Origin: Tieghemostelium lacteum
Taxonomy: Eukaryota > Evosea > Eumycetozoa > Dictyosteliales > Raperosteliaceae
Length of the DNA stretch: 64,000 nt
Assembly: GCA_001606155.1 (NCBI GenBank)
Contig: LODT01000037.1
Span: 496,001-560,000, forward strand
Reading direction: 5' to 3'
Under the pieces are notes generated by a model. It was not told where the DNA came from. It did no database searches and saw only the letters and a program-made list of their open reading frames with translations. The position numbers and the translations under genes were made by a program. This document shows, one piece after another, positions 47,464 through 56,883 of the stretch; the stretch's first letter is position 1, and the number at the start of each line of letters is the position of its first letter.

Positions 47464-48705
47464 ATGAAATTAATAGTTCTCATAATAGTTTTACTATCAA
47501 TAGTTGTATCTATTAAATGTGCTGAGATGGCTGGTTCTAATTATCACTATAATAGTAATAACGATACTCATTCTGGTACTACCAACCATTACCACTATAA
47601 TAATAAGAATCAAACTGAATCACCTGTTCCAAATGTTTCTTCTACCACTGGTGGTTCCTTTGTTACCACTGCTACTACTGATAGTCCATCTATACTTCCT
47701 GTTACTTCAACTACTACTTCAACACCTACTACTGGTAAAGATAGAGATGACGATGAAGATGACATTGGTACACGTGATTTAAGAGATATTACCAAATCTC
47801 CAAACCGTGGAAATGATCATGATAATGATGATAAGGATATCTTTAGACCAACACCATCTTATTATTCAATTAGAAAATCAAATCAAAACTGTGAGAATCC
47901 ATCTGTTACTGGATTTAGTTCAACTGGTGGAATAAGACCAACTGTTACTCCAAAAGGTGATTGTATTGCTTATTATCTAAAGAAAGTTAATACATTTGAC
48001 AAAGAAATTCCAATTAGTGGTTTTAATGTTCCATCTCAACATACTGATCATTTTTCATTTGATAAGTTATTGGAAGATATTGTTGTTTATGGTAGTATTA
48101 GATCAGGCAGACCTACAAGACCAGGTATAAATTCATTATCAACATTTGATGTATCTTATTACTATAAAGCTCTTCCATACCAAGGTGACCAAAACAAAGG
48201 TAAATGGTACCATTTATCAAATAATCCACAAGTAAGATGTCAAAAACTACCATGTAGAGATGCACTCAGAGCTGAAGAGTTAAATACTGGTAAGATTACT
48301 CTCATTGAAAACTACCAATCACCATATCCATCTGCTGTAAAGAACTTTGATAATCTTTGGTATACTACATTAGCTCTTAAAGAATCTGGTTTTGAACAAT
48401 CACTACAACAAGGTACTATCACTGGCAGTGGTCAGAACCAAATTCTAAATATTGACAGAACCCTCATTTATCTTCCTGACGATGGTGACCAATGTCAAAA
48501 ACCAGTCAACAATTGTAGACAACCACAAGTTCCATATTTCAATAGAAATGCTGATAGGTGTCTTGTCTATAAAGGTTGTGTTAAATATTCAACAACTTGT
48601 GCAAAAGTTCAACCAACTTGTCCACGTGAATATCATGTCTCCAAATTCATGTCAGAAGATGGTTGTCAAAAATATTATTGTGATGCCAATATCCTTAAAG
48701 ATTAA
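47464..48705 (+). CDS. Secreted Thr/Ser-rich protein with C-terminal Cys cluster, function unknown
   Basis: Single exon, 413 aa. The N terminus is a clear signal peptide (LIVLIIVLLSIVVSIKC). Residues 25-110 are rich in Asn, His, Thr and Ser, a likely O-glycosylated stretch with the acidic DDDEDD. A globular middle with few Cys follows, and the last 80 residues contain a Cys-rich module (CQKPVNNCRQPQVPYF, CLVYKGCVKYSTTC, CPREYHV, GCQKYYC). No transmembrane or GPI-type tail is seen, so it is probably an extracellular-matrix or secreted protein. I do not recognise the family. Confidence 0.8.
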   Translation: MKLIVLIIVLLSIVVSIKCAEMAGSNYHYNSNNDTHSGTTNHYHYNNKNQTESPVPNVSSTTGGSFVTTATTDSPSILPVTSTTTSTPTTGKDRDDDEDDIGTRDLRDITKSPNRGNDHDNDDKDIFRPTPSYYSIRKSNQNCENPSVTGFSSTGGIRPTVTPKGDCIAYYLKKVNTFDKEIPISGFNVPSQHTDHFSFDKLLEDIVVYGSIRSGRPTRPGINSLSTFDVSYYYKALPYQGDQNKGKWYHLSNNPQVRCQKLPCRDALRAEELNTGKITLIENYQSPYPSAVKNFDNLWYTTLALKESGFEQSLQQGTITGSGQNQILNIDRTLIYLPDDGDQCQKPVNNCRQPQVPYFNRNADRCLVYKGCVKYSTTCAKVQPTCPREYHVSKFMSEDGCQKYYCDANILKD

Positions 48706-49018
48706 TTCTCACACAACACGTATTACAAATCAATTTTTATATCTTATTCCTTTCTTTATCTTTTTTAAAATAAATTTGATGTAATTTATCTATGAAGAAA
48801 TTGATTAAACTCACTGATAAAATAAATACTAAAAAGTACATTTTATCGAACAATTCTATAATGTTTTAACTTATTGAATTCTTTATTAATAACATTATTA
48901 GTACAATAGAATCAAAACGGTTTCAGTAATAGCATATATCACCAAAATCAATACCAAGAACGCTTGAATATTCTTATTCCAACTGAAACCCTATATGAAC
49001 AAGTGCATTATCAGTGAA

Positions 49019-49660
49019 TTAATTGCTAGTTTGAAAATGGAAATGGAATTCAGTGAGAATAACACCACCAGAACCACAATGGAAGTTGAAAGTATCCAAA
49101 GAAGAGATAGAAATAACGCCTAATTTAATATATTAAATGTTTGAATGTTTATTTTTTGTTTTCAGGATATGTATATTGATACTATTATATAAAACCATAG
49201 CAATTAAAGATTAAAACAACGATGAATACTGAATATTTTGCTATAAATCTGTTTTACTATTTAAAAATTTTGTTAAAAAAAGACTTTAATTTGTTGTAAG
49301 TTCTTAGACTTGTAAAACAAATAAAATTTTATACTTACCTCATATTCCTTCTCAACTAAGGTATAGTTTCCACCTAGATAAGGTGGATGAGCTATTAGAT
49401 TGGTTCCTCTTTTTTAATCTCTCAAGATTTGGTTTAGTAAATCTTGAGAGATTAAAAATCATCTTGATAAAGTTATCCTGAAGACCAGGAAGAAATTCCC
49501 TAAATGGAGATCCCTCATTTTCATTCAAAAAAGCCCTAGTATGTCCATTACCAACATTGGTAACCATTTGGACCAAGATGTGGCTACCCGATGGAACTAC
49601 GGGAACATTGTTAGTATCACGAATCGGATTCTATGGTGCCAATGGTACTTTGAGATAAAT
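49019..49660 (-). pseudogene. Decayed coding fragment of unknown origin
   Basis: The minus strand here has codon use and base composition like genes rather than like spacers. Readable pieces include DTNNVPVVPSGSHILVQMV, GHTRAFLNENEGSPFREFLP and, beyond an intron-like gap, SLDTFNFHCGSGGVILTEF. A good donor (GAG|GTAAGT at about 49340) and an acceptor (TTAG at about 49121) remain. The pieces do not form one open frame, so the copy looks broken. I do not recognise the parent family. Confidence 0.35.
49411..49458. repeat. Perfect 20-bp hairpin inside the relic
   Basis: TTTTTAATCTCTCAAGATTT (49411-49430) is exactly complementary to 49439-49458, with an 8-nt loop GGTTTAGT. A 20-bp perfect arm is far longer than expected by chance even in AT-rich DNA. 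It may be a tiny fold-back insertion into the relic or a small RNA precursor. Confidence 0.75.
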
Positions 49661-49954
49661 AAATAAATTTATAAATTATTTATCTCAATTACTATCAATT
49701 ATTAGAATGGGGATATAATACAATTTCTAATAATAGAAATGGTTACTTTTACTTTTATCAAAATTAACAGTTGTTCTAAAATGGAAAAATTATGATACTT
49801 GTAACCAAATCAGTGCAGAAGAGAAACAAATGCGGAGATTAATATGGGAACCAAAGATACTTTAACAACAGAAACTATCAACATCATTCACAAAAAGAAA
49901 ATATATAGCAGGTTTGGGGAGATTTCAAGAAAATAGGCTCAAGTGTTAAAGAAT

Positions 49955-50340
49955 GATGATATATCCCTATCTATTGATGTTGAACTGGAAAATAAACATT
50001 AAATATTATGTTATTTTCATTAGGACAAAATATACCACCAATAGATGCAAAGACATAAATAAGGTATTTCAGAACAATTGTACTATCACTTATACTGAGA
50101 AGGCTCACCAAGCAAAATCAGTAAATTTCATATTAGACTAATCTAATCATGTTCATTTTTAGATCTATTATTCTTAGGATTTGGTTAAGGGTTGGTAGTT
50201 TGATTCTGTTGGATGTGTCCATGTTTGAGATGGATGTCGATTTGTTACATATTGTTTTGAAGGTAATTTCGATTTTGTTGATAAGGAATATTTGGGTGTG
50301 GTACCCACACAAACTTCACTTTGTTTCGTTGAGAATTTAA
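49955..50340. repeat. Diverged copy of a local repeat/gene-family relic (copy A)
   Basis: Two patches match another locus in the same order. CCCTATCTATTG..TTAAATATTATGTTA..TGCAAAGACATAAATAAGGTAT..CAATTGTACT (49967-50083) corresponds to 52890-53010. TATTATTCTTAGGATTTGG..GTTTGAGATGGATGTCGATTTG..TTTTGAAGGTAATTTCGA (about 50163-50275) corresponds to about 53113-53215. Spacing is also similar (about 200 bp), so both are diverged copies of one unit. Confidence 0.5.
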
Positions 50341-50937
50341 ATGAAAAAATTGACAATTCAAAAATACAAATGGAGGTGGAATAGTTTCAAGTGCTCAAAC
50401 TCTAACTATATAGTTAGTCCTCATACAATGACTTATAATCTAATTTATATAGAAATATCAGAGAGTTATTGTATGAAATGTAAAAAGAAAACAAAAGATG
50501 TTGATCCAAAAGAAGTGTTTTAAAGAATGTAAGAAAAGCTATTAAAAGTAAATGTGCTGTATGCGATACAACAAAGTTTAGATTTATTTAATATATTGAT
50601 TAATTGATTAAATAATTCGGCTCCATGGCAATCGCAAGCATCTAGTGGATCTTGATTAGATGATAATATATATATATGATTCTTTTACTCCTTGGTATAC
50701 ACTCTATTTCTTCTATTTCGTGAATCTTACTTTTTTGTTTTTAGTTGATTGTAAAAAGTTATTCTTTAAAATTCAATTGTAGGAAATACTCTTGATTGAT
50801 TAATTCATAATGGCTTTTTCAAAAAACAAATATCTTGAAAATTGAATTTACAGATATTTTTTTTTTGATCAAAAATCAATTTTATAATTTTGACCCAATT
50901 ATTATTATTATTATTCATACCTTAAATTTTCTTCAAC

Positions 50938-51342
50938 ATGAAATATCTTCTAATATTATTTACTGTGCTTTCTATCGGGTCAATTGTCAATGCAAATTAT
51001 CAAATATGTGGATATTGTGATACTCAATGTCAAGGTAGTTCCATATGTGTGACATATCCACCAAATCAATGTGTAGCCATTGTTTATACTTGTAACAACA
51101 ATTTTATGTCATATGGTGTTATTAATCAAACTGGAGATTTGTTTAATGTTTACTTGTTTGGGGATGATAATACTTGTTCTTCTGGGACCTTTTCCGAAGT
51201 AGGAGGTAATTGTGGAAGTTGTGTTTCATCTTTCAACGCTTTCCTGCCATGTCCAAGCAATTCTAATGAAGGTAGTCTTATTCAACCAAGAATCTTATTA
51301 ACCTTTATAACAGTAATGATTTTTCTCATTCTCATTAATTAA
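50938..51342 (+). CDS. Small Cys-rich surface or secreted protein, function unknown
   Basis: Single exon, 134 aa. Signal peptide MKYLLILFTVLSIGSIVNA, then about 90 residues with ten or more Cys (ICGYCDTQCQGSSIC, CVAIVYTC, CSSGTFSEVGGNCGSCV) and a hydrophobic C-terminal end (ILLTFITVMIFLILIN) preceded by Asn/Ser/Gly residues (SNSNEGS). That fits a GPI-anchored protein. Good A/T-ending codon bias and an A/T-rich leader support a real gene. It is the only intact gene within the 48.7-55.1 kb repeat-rich island. No family is recognised. Confidence 0.75.
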   Translation: MKYLLILFTVLSIGSIVNANYQICGYCDTQCQGSSICVTYPPNQCVAIVYTCNNNFMSYGVINQTGDLFNVYLFGDDNTCSSGTFSEVGGNCGSCVSSFNAFLPCPSNSNEGSLIQPRILLTFITVMIFLILIN

Positions 51343-51726
51343 AAAATTAGAAAAATAAATAAATATTTCAGACCTCAAAAGGTCATTGTGATTGAATCAA
51401 CTAATGCTTTTTGCTATTTTGCATTTTTTGGCTAAAAGTGACATTTTGCGAATCTAAAAGATTTTTATTTTTTATTAATATTGAACATTCGTAATAACAT
51501 AGTTTCATTTTCCTTTGTAAATATTACTTTAGGTCAAAAAAATTAATATAAAAAAGAATAATCAAATTAGGGATGGAAAAAAGATAATTTTTTAAAAATA
51601 AATCAAAAAATTTAAAAAGTTGCTTTTTTGCCTCCCTTCCCTCCCTTTTTTCCCTTTTATATTAATTTTATATTCATTTTCTATTCTCTTAATATCCTTT
51701 TACTACTATTTAATATAAATTTAATA

Positions 51727-51766
<40 letters not shown>
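51727..51766. repeat. (AAT)n microsatellite
   Basis: About 13 uninterrupted AAT units in non-coding DNA downstream of the small Cys-rich protein gene. In frame it would read poly-Asn, but there is no supporting gene. Confidence 0.9.
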
Positions 51767-51770
<4 letters not shown>

Positions 51771-52162
51771 TATAGAAAAAATACTTTTTGTATTTCAATT
51801 ATTTCATTAGACTCTTTGGATCGTTTAAGTCTAAAATAACACTTTTATTTATATTATGCTCTACACATGAACTTTTATTAATTATGGAATTTGATGCTAA
51901 TGGAAAATGTATTTTTTAAATCTTATCTTATTCGATTAAAGTTGTTACATTTATATGATATTTCCTACTTTTTGGTGATCTTTAGATTGGTATTTCTATT
52001 GAAACGGTTCTTAGCTTGGATAAAGATAAACCCAAATTTAATCTAAACTAATACCCTAAAACTATCTTCAATCGTTCAAAATAGGTAGGTCACCAACTTC
52101 CTTACAAAAACCTTTCAATCAATTATTCCAAATCAACTAAAATTCAACAGCAGTGAGACTAA

Positions 52163-52255
52163 CTGCAAAACACAGAATCCAATGTTATTATTACTGCTGT
52201 ATCCATTGATATATTTAAAAATAAATAAAGAAAAGAAAATAGTTTCGATAACAAA
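52163..52255 (-). repeat. Dispersed repeat, second copy of the 47126-47200 sequence
   Basis: Read on the minus strand, ATCGAAACTATT, TCTTTTCTTTATTTATTTTT, TCAATGGATACAG and TTAGTCTCACTG occur in the same order as on the plus strand at 47126-47197. The copy here carries about 30 extra bases between GGATACAG and TTAGTCTCACTG, bounded by CAG on both sides. No coding or transposon identity is recognised. Confidence 0.65.
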
Positions 52256-52879
52256 TCATCAAAAAAAAAAGAAATCAGGTTAACTAAATTTAGAAAAAAG
52301 TGGAAAGCAATTGTATCAAAGGTGGAGGAGACATTGAAGAGAAAAAACACTAAATTGATTATAGAAAACAGAAATATGATATATTATTTATTCACTTGGT
52401 TTCTTTTTCTCCATATCCAGCTTCCTCTATATCATCTCCAATTCTCCTTCGAAGTTCTCCTATATCTCTTTCATTACTATTAGTTATTAAGCACTGATAT
52501 ATCACTGAGTTCTTTAATCACTTAATTGCTATATTTGCTTCTAGTGTATTTAAATTATTTTGTTGTATTTGTGTTCTAGAATTCCCCGTGTAACTTAAAC
52601 AGACTCTAAATTTATTGTTACACTTCTTTAATATTCTATTATTGTATTGTTTAATACCAGGTGTAAGAATACAAATTCAAATGCTATTTTTATTTTATAA
52701 GTAAAAATAAACAATCCTTGAAATACAATAAAGAATACAACAATTTTAGAACAATAGTTACTCACATAAAGTGAAGATAAAACTACTACTGTAAAAATTT
52801 TAAGATATGATTGTAATGAGAATAAATACCGGGTTTGTGATTGAGATATCAAGGGGATAATAGGCACATGTGTAAAGGA

Positions 52880-53475
52880 ATGCTCCCTATCTATTGTTTT
52901 GGATTAAATATTATGTTAATTTAATTTTAATTTGGACTGATACAATTCTTTTGACTCTACCACACCAAATGGGTGCAAAGACTTAAATCAAGGTATAAAA
53001 CAAGTATTAGACTAATACTACTATAAATATCACTTAGTATTCCATATTGATAAAATAAAGTTTTGTATATTGAATTTGTAGATTTGAAGCATTTTATCTT
53101 TAGTTTTCTTGATGTATTATTTTTAGGAATAAGGGTTTGTATTTTGGATTGGTACGTTTGTGATGGAGGTCTATATTTCAATATTGATTTGAAGGAAATT
53201 GAGATTATATTGAAGAAGACAAGCTCAGAGTCTGTGTTAAATGAAGTGATCACTTCTTATGAGAACCGAATATTTTGCTGTGGTGGTTTGGGTGTTTGGC
53301 TTTACTAATTGCTAAGAACAGTTGATTTTTTATATATCTATAGTACTACAATTGTACTAAATATATTTATCTGCTCCTGAATTTCATTTTTATATATTAA
53401 TCACCAACATACAAGTGTACTAGGATTCAAAGACTTAAATTTATGTGATTATCCAACAATTGTACTAATAAGGTT
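52880..53475. repeat. Local repeat/gene-family relics (copies B and C)
   Basis: Copy B (about 52890-53215) matches copy A at 49955-50340 over two separated patches. A third partial copy at about 53418-53475 repeats the TACTAGGATTCAAAGACTTA, AATT.. and CAATTGTACTAAT pattern. The block GTTTGTATTTTGGATTGGTA..GATTTGAAGGAAATTGAGAT in copy B is the best preserved part and is open in frame on the plus strand (GIRVCILDWYVCDGGLYFNI). The parent may be a dictyostelid multigene family; I cannot name it. Confidence 0.45.
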
Positions 53476-53616
53476 CTTGTACTAACTTAAACACAATTGA
53501 ATTAAATTTATTGTACTACTGTACGTTTATACTACAATAGATACTTTTTTTAAAAATAGATCAAAAACATAGACTTTCCAACTTCTCAAATTACCAACCC
53601 TCAACCAAATTGTAAT

Positions 53617-54191
53617 GAAAGAAACCAGAAGGTCTTATGATATATAAAAAGAGAAGAGGCATAGGATAATACCTATTAATCCCTTTTGCGTAGTGGTTAT
53701 CTCCCTTCATTGCACCAATCCTAAGAATAATACATCTAGAAGGATTGATTCTATACACAAAGATTTGTGAAAAATAAATCTTATCGAATTTTTCTAAACA
53801 AATAGAAATCAAGGGTTTAAGTTACTACAACTTTTATTCTTACTATTGTTTATAATATATATATATAAATATTTTTATTGTAAGAGTAAAATCACATAAA
53901 GCGTAAGCCCCAACCTTATCATGTGTGTTCAACATTTCGGCAATCACAGTAGTCTGCAATTCAAGTGAATTATCGCAGTTTTCTACGTTCTTCATCAATC
54001 CGAGAGTCAAGATATTCACAGTTTATAGTTAAGACCTATAGTTTGTTTGAGGTATTTAAAAGTTGTTTTTATTTTAAATGACAATGTAAGAAAGGGAGAT
54101 GTATAACCACTACGCAAAAGGGACAAATCGGATACTAGGTATCATCCTCTTATGACTCTTCTCCTTATCATAAGACCTTCTGGTTTCTTTC
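53617..54191. repeat. Fold-back: inverted repeats of about 95 bp around a 380-bp spacer
   Basis: The left arm (53617-53709) and right arm (54091-54191) are inverted copies. Exact blocks include AACCACTACGCAAAAGGGA (19 nt) and CATAAGACCTTCTGGTTTC (part of a longer perfect match), with small indels between them. Each arm contains TTTGCGTAGTGGTTAT, a good match to a tRNA/Pol III A-box, although neither arm is a complete tRNA. The spacer contains the 5.8S rRNA copy. No target-site duplication or transposase was recognised. It could be a MITE-like fold-back or an inverted duplication. Confidence 0.75.
53868..54030 (-). rRNA. 5.8S rRNA copy or relic
   Basis: The minus strand carries the universal 5.8S landmarks in order and spacing. 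These are CTTGACTCTCGGATTGATG followed by AAGAACGTAG (canonical CTCTCGNATCGATGAAGAACGCAG), ACTGCGATAATTC (canonical TGCGATA), TGAATTGCAGACTACTGTGA (canonical TGAATTGCAGAATTCCGTGA), and CCGAAATGTTGAACACACAT (canonical TCGAATCTTTGAACGCACAT), then the GC-rich GGTTGGGGCTTACGC hairpin near the 3' end. Length of about 160 nt fits. No 17S 3' end or 26S 5' end was recognised on either side, so it is probably an isolated rDNA-derived copy. Ends are approximate. Confidence 0.8.
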
Positions 54192-54986
54192 ACTTTCATT
54201 ACTCATTGTGTTTTTATGATGTATATTCATATATTATAAATGCAAACACATCAAATATGGTTTCAAAAACTGCTGTTAATGCTTCTCAATTGTTTTATTT
54301 ATTTCCAAGAAAATTAATAAATTTATATATTAGTAAGTATTTCTTTTTTATTTATTTTATAATAATTTTAAATTCAGAGACAAATCAGAACTTATTGTAA
54401 TTTGAAAATCTTAAGATTCGGCCGATTATGTGCTACCCACACTATAATATTTAAATATTAATTTACCCATAGTTCAGAATTAGAATTCATCACAACACCA
54501 ATTTGAACTACAGGACTAAGAATCAACTTAATGAATAACCAAATAATAAGTTTATTAATTAACTTAGACAACCGAATTAGTAGAGTCTACAAAAACAACA
54601 TTTACTATTTATTTAACAGATCTAATCTAAATGGAGAAATATGATATCAAAATTAAGTTAATATTACCATCTATGGTTGATTAGCTGTGGTAGTGATGAG
54701 GTTTTTATTTATTTTTACACCTCTCATGAAACTTACTGGGAAATTTAACAAAGAATAAATCTAAAAATAACAAGAGGCTATTATAGTATAGAGGAATGAA
54801 ATTCAACCACATGTGATTTATTTTGTTTGAATCTATTGAACTTCAGAATGTATTTCAGAAAAATTTTCAATTTTTAATGTCATTTATCTCATTTTTTATC
54901 ATGTCATCATTAAAAAAGGACAAATCATATCCAAATTTAGGTTGATACTCTAAAATGTAAGTTTTGAGATGAAACTTTGGAGCTTT

Positions 54987-55006
54987 CTTTTATGTATACA
55001 TAAAAG
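54987..55006. promoter_or_regulatory. Perfect 20-bp palindrome upstream of taxilin
   Basis: CTTTTATGTATACATAAAAG is exactly self-complementary and lies 74-93 bp upstream of the taxilin ATG, in the probable 5' UTR or core promoter. It may bind a dimeric factor or form a hairpin in the leader. It is seen only once in the window. Confidence 0.5.
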
Positions 55007-55079
55007 TAAATGGGGTAAATTTTCAACAGATTTTTTATTTGAAGAGAGTAGTTTTTTTTTTTTTTTGGAAAATATCATC

Positions 55080-56452
55080 ATGAGTGAAAATGCACAATTA
55101 TCACAAGGTGACGATGAAAATATTCGAGCCTTGTTAGCAAACAAATTAGAAGAGATTGAATTAAATCAGAATGAAGAAAAGAGAATACAAAAACTTACTG
55201 CAAAACATTTACAAGATTTAAAAAATCAAGTTGAAAATGTTCAAGGTGGAACCGAAGAGAAGTTTAAGTTTCTCTATAAAAAGTATACTCAAGTCTTTAC
55301 CGAGACACAAAAGTTTGATAAATTACAAAAAAAGATTGAACAATTGAAATCGGAGAATGTACATTTGGATAAAGAACTGCAGATTGCAAATGGTGTTAAA
55401 AGTAGATTAGAGTCTATAGCTAGAGAGTTACAAAAAAGAAATACTGATCTTATTCAAGAGAATAAATCTATATCGGTAGAGGAAGAAAATAAGAGAGATC
55501 AACTATCAGGTAAATTCAATAACTCAATGAAAGAAATTGCATCGAAATTGGATGAATATAATGACCAGAGAGAAAAACATAGTCAACATATAGAATTGTT
55601 ACAGAATAAATTGAAAACCTATGCTGAACAATATGAGCTGAGAGATAAGCAGTTTAATAATGTTCTAAGGGCTAAGGATCTAGAGAAACAGGTATTAGAA
55701 TCGAAATTAAAACAAACTGTTGAACTATTAGCACAGGAAACTATAAGATGTAAAGCCTATCAGGAACAAGTAGAAAAATCATTTAAAGAGGAGTTCTCTC
55801 TTAGAAGTACTGTAACATTTTACGAGGAGAAATTCAAACAGTTCCAAGAGGCAATAACAAAGTCCAACGAGGTGTTTGCCAATTTTAAAAATGAAATGGA
55901 GAAAATGTCAAAAATCAATAGAATACTGGAAAAGGAAAATCAATCTCTAAAAACAAAGACAAATCAAACTGATAGAGTTTTATTGGAAATGGCTGATGAG
56001 GTAATTATATATTTTATTTTCTATAGAAATTTCCAAAATATTAATCAAATTTGAATAACTAAAAATAGAGAAATGCAAATAGAAAAAGTATTGATACATT
56101 AAAGAATTTATGTAGATCTCTAACTACAGAAAGATCTGAATTAAAATTACAACTGAAACAATTCATACCTTCAGATGAATTAGAACGACCAAATACCATA
56201 AGTAACAGTAATATTGCAACACAAATTGAAAATATTGAAAAATCAACAACTACAAGAGATAATAATCAACAACAAAAATTAAATGTTTCAGAGGGAGAAA
56301 GTGACAGTAATATTAATAATAGTAATAATACTAAACTTGAAGAAATAGAAGATGATGATCAAGACGAAACCAAACAAAAACCTATTCAATATAATTCAGA
56401 ACCAAAGACAGAAAGTTGTTCAACAAGTAGTAGTTTATCAGATGTAGATTAA
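55080..56452 (+). CDS. Taxilin family coiled-coil protein
   Basis: Two exons (55080-56000 and 56069-56452; 68-bp intron, donor GTAATT) give 434 aa. Residues 40-330 are one long coiled coil with the taxilin signature (KLQKKIEQLKSENVHLDKEL, LESIARELQKRNTDLIQEN, YEEKFKQFQEAITKSNEVFA). Across the splice, LLEMADE joins RNANRKSIDTLKNLCRSL, which is the conserved taxilin end. The acidic, Ser/Asn-rich tail is disordered. Taxilins bind syntaxins and act in vesicle traffic. An upstream in-frame ATG at 54969 would add a poly-Phe segment coded by a T tract and is rejected in favour of MSENAQLSQGDD. Confidence 0.9.
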
Positions 56453-56566
56453 TATCCATTTTCAAATGTATTATTTATATTTTTTAAACTTTCCCTGTTT
56501 TTATGCTGGTAAAGTAAAATAAAAAAAAAGAGGTAATATTATCTACCAACATATAATTTTAATAAG

Positions 56567-56606
56567 TGGAGTGTTAGTCTAACGGCAGACTATCATGTGG
56601 ATAATG
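56567..56606 (+). other. tRNA 5'-half-like relic or small hairpin
   Basis: GGAGTGTTAGTCTAACGGCA followed by GACTATC resembles a tRNA acceptor strand plus D-arm with a Pol III A-box (TAGTCTAACGG). TAGTCT pairs with AGACTA around a 6-nt loop. No matching anticodon arm, T-arm or B-box follows, so it is not a working tRNA. It lies in the 160-bp gap between the convergent taxilin and CHD genes. Confidence 0.3.
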
Positions 56607-56612
56607 TAAAAT

Positions 56613-56842
56613 TTATTTTTCAGATATTGAAAGTTCGTTTTCAAATTCTTCTGATCCCTCTTCATCAGAACCTACTTCTTCATATAATGATAATCTAATT
56701 TTACGTTTTGTATTCAAATTACTGTTCATACCATTGCTATTGCTACCATTTAAAATATTATTAAAACTATTACTATTATATGAATTTTGATATTCACCTG
56801 GATGTTTGATATCATTTAGAATATTACTCAATAAATTATTTC

Positions 56843-56883
<41 letters not shown>

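Larger units (their letters stand above)
48706..50937. other. Gene-poor segment with decayed coding relics and repeats
   Basis: No intact gene. It holds a minus-strand relic at 49019-49660 with a perfect hairpin at 49411-49458, a repeat-family relic at about 49955-50340, and a small GC-richer patch at about 50615-50662. In the minus strand that patch reads DPLDACDCHGAELFN and may be another exon relic. A (TA)n run lies at 50670-50680. The remainder is AT-rich. Confidence 0.55.
51343..55079. other. Gene-poor, repeat-rich spacer of 3.7 kb
   Basis: No intact protein gene on either strand. Contents by position: an (AAT)n microsatellite at 51727-51766; the dispersed repeat at 52163-52255; coding-like relics on both strands at about 52260-52540 (for example plus-strand TKFRKKWKAIVSKVEETLKR and minus-strand GELRRRIGDDIEEAGYGEKE); a repeat-family copy at 52880-53475; the fold-back with the 5.8S rRNA copy at 53617-54191; and a 20-bp palindrome at 54987-55006 just before taxilin. 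Confidence 0.6.

Noticed and set aside
52159-52350. Minus-strand frame MFFLFNVSSTFDTIAF
   Set aside because: Phe/Leu-rich translation opposite an A-rich stretch with more coding-like plus-strand pieces; overlaps a dispersed repeat.
53680-53725. Complete tRNA gene in the arms of the fold-back
   Set aside because: An A-box-like string is present in both arms, but no anticodon arm or T-arm folds.
54969-55079. Upstream ATG extending taxilin by 37 residues
   Set aside because: The extension is coded by a palindrome and a T tract (poly-Phe); taxilin-like sequence starts only after MSENAQ.
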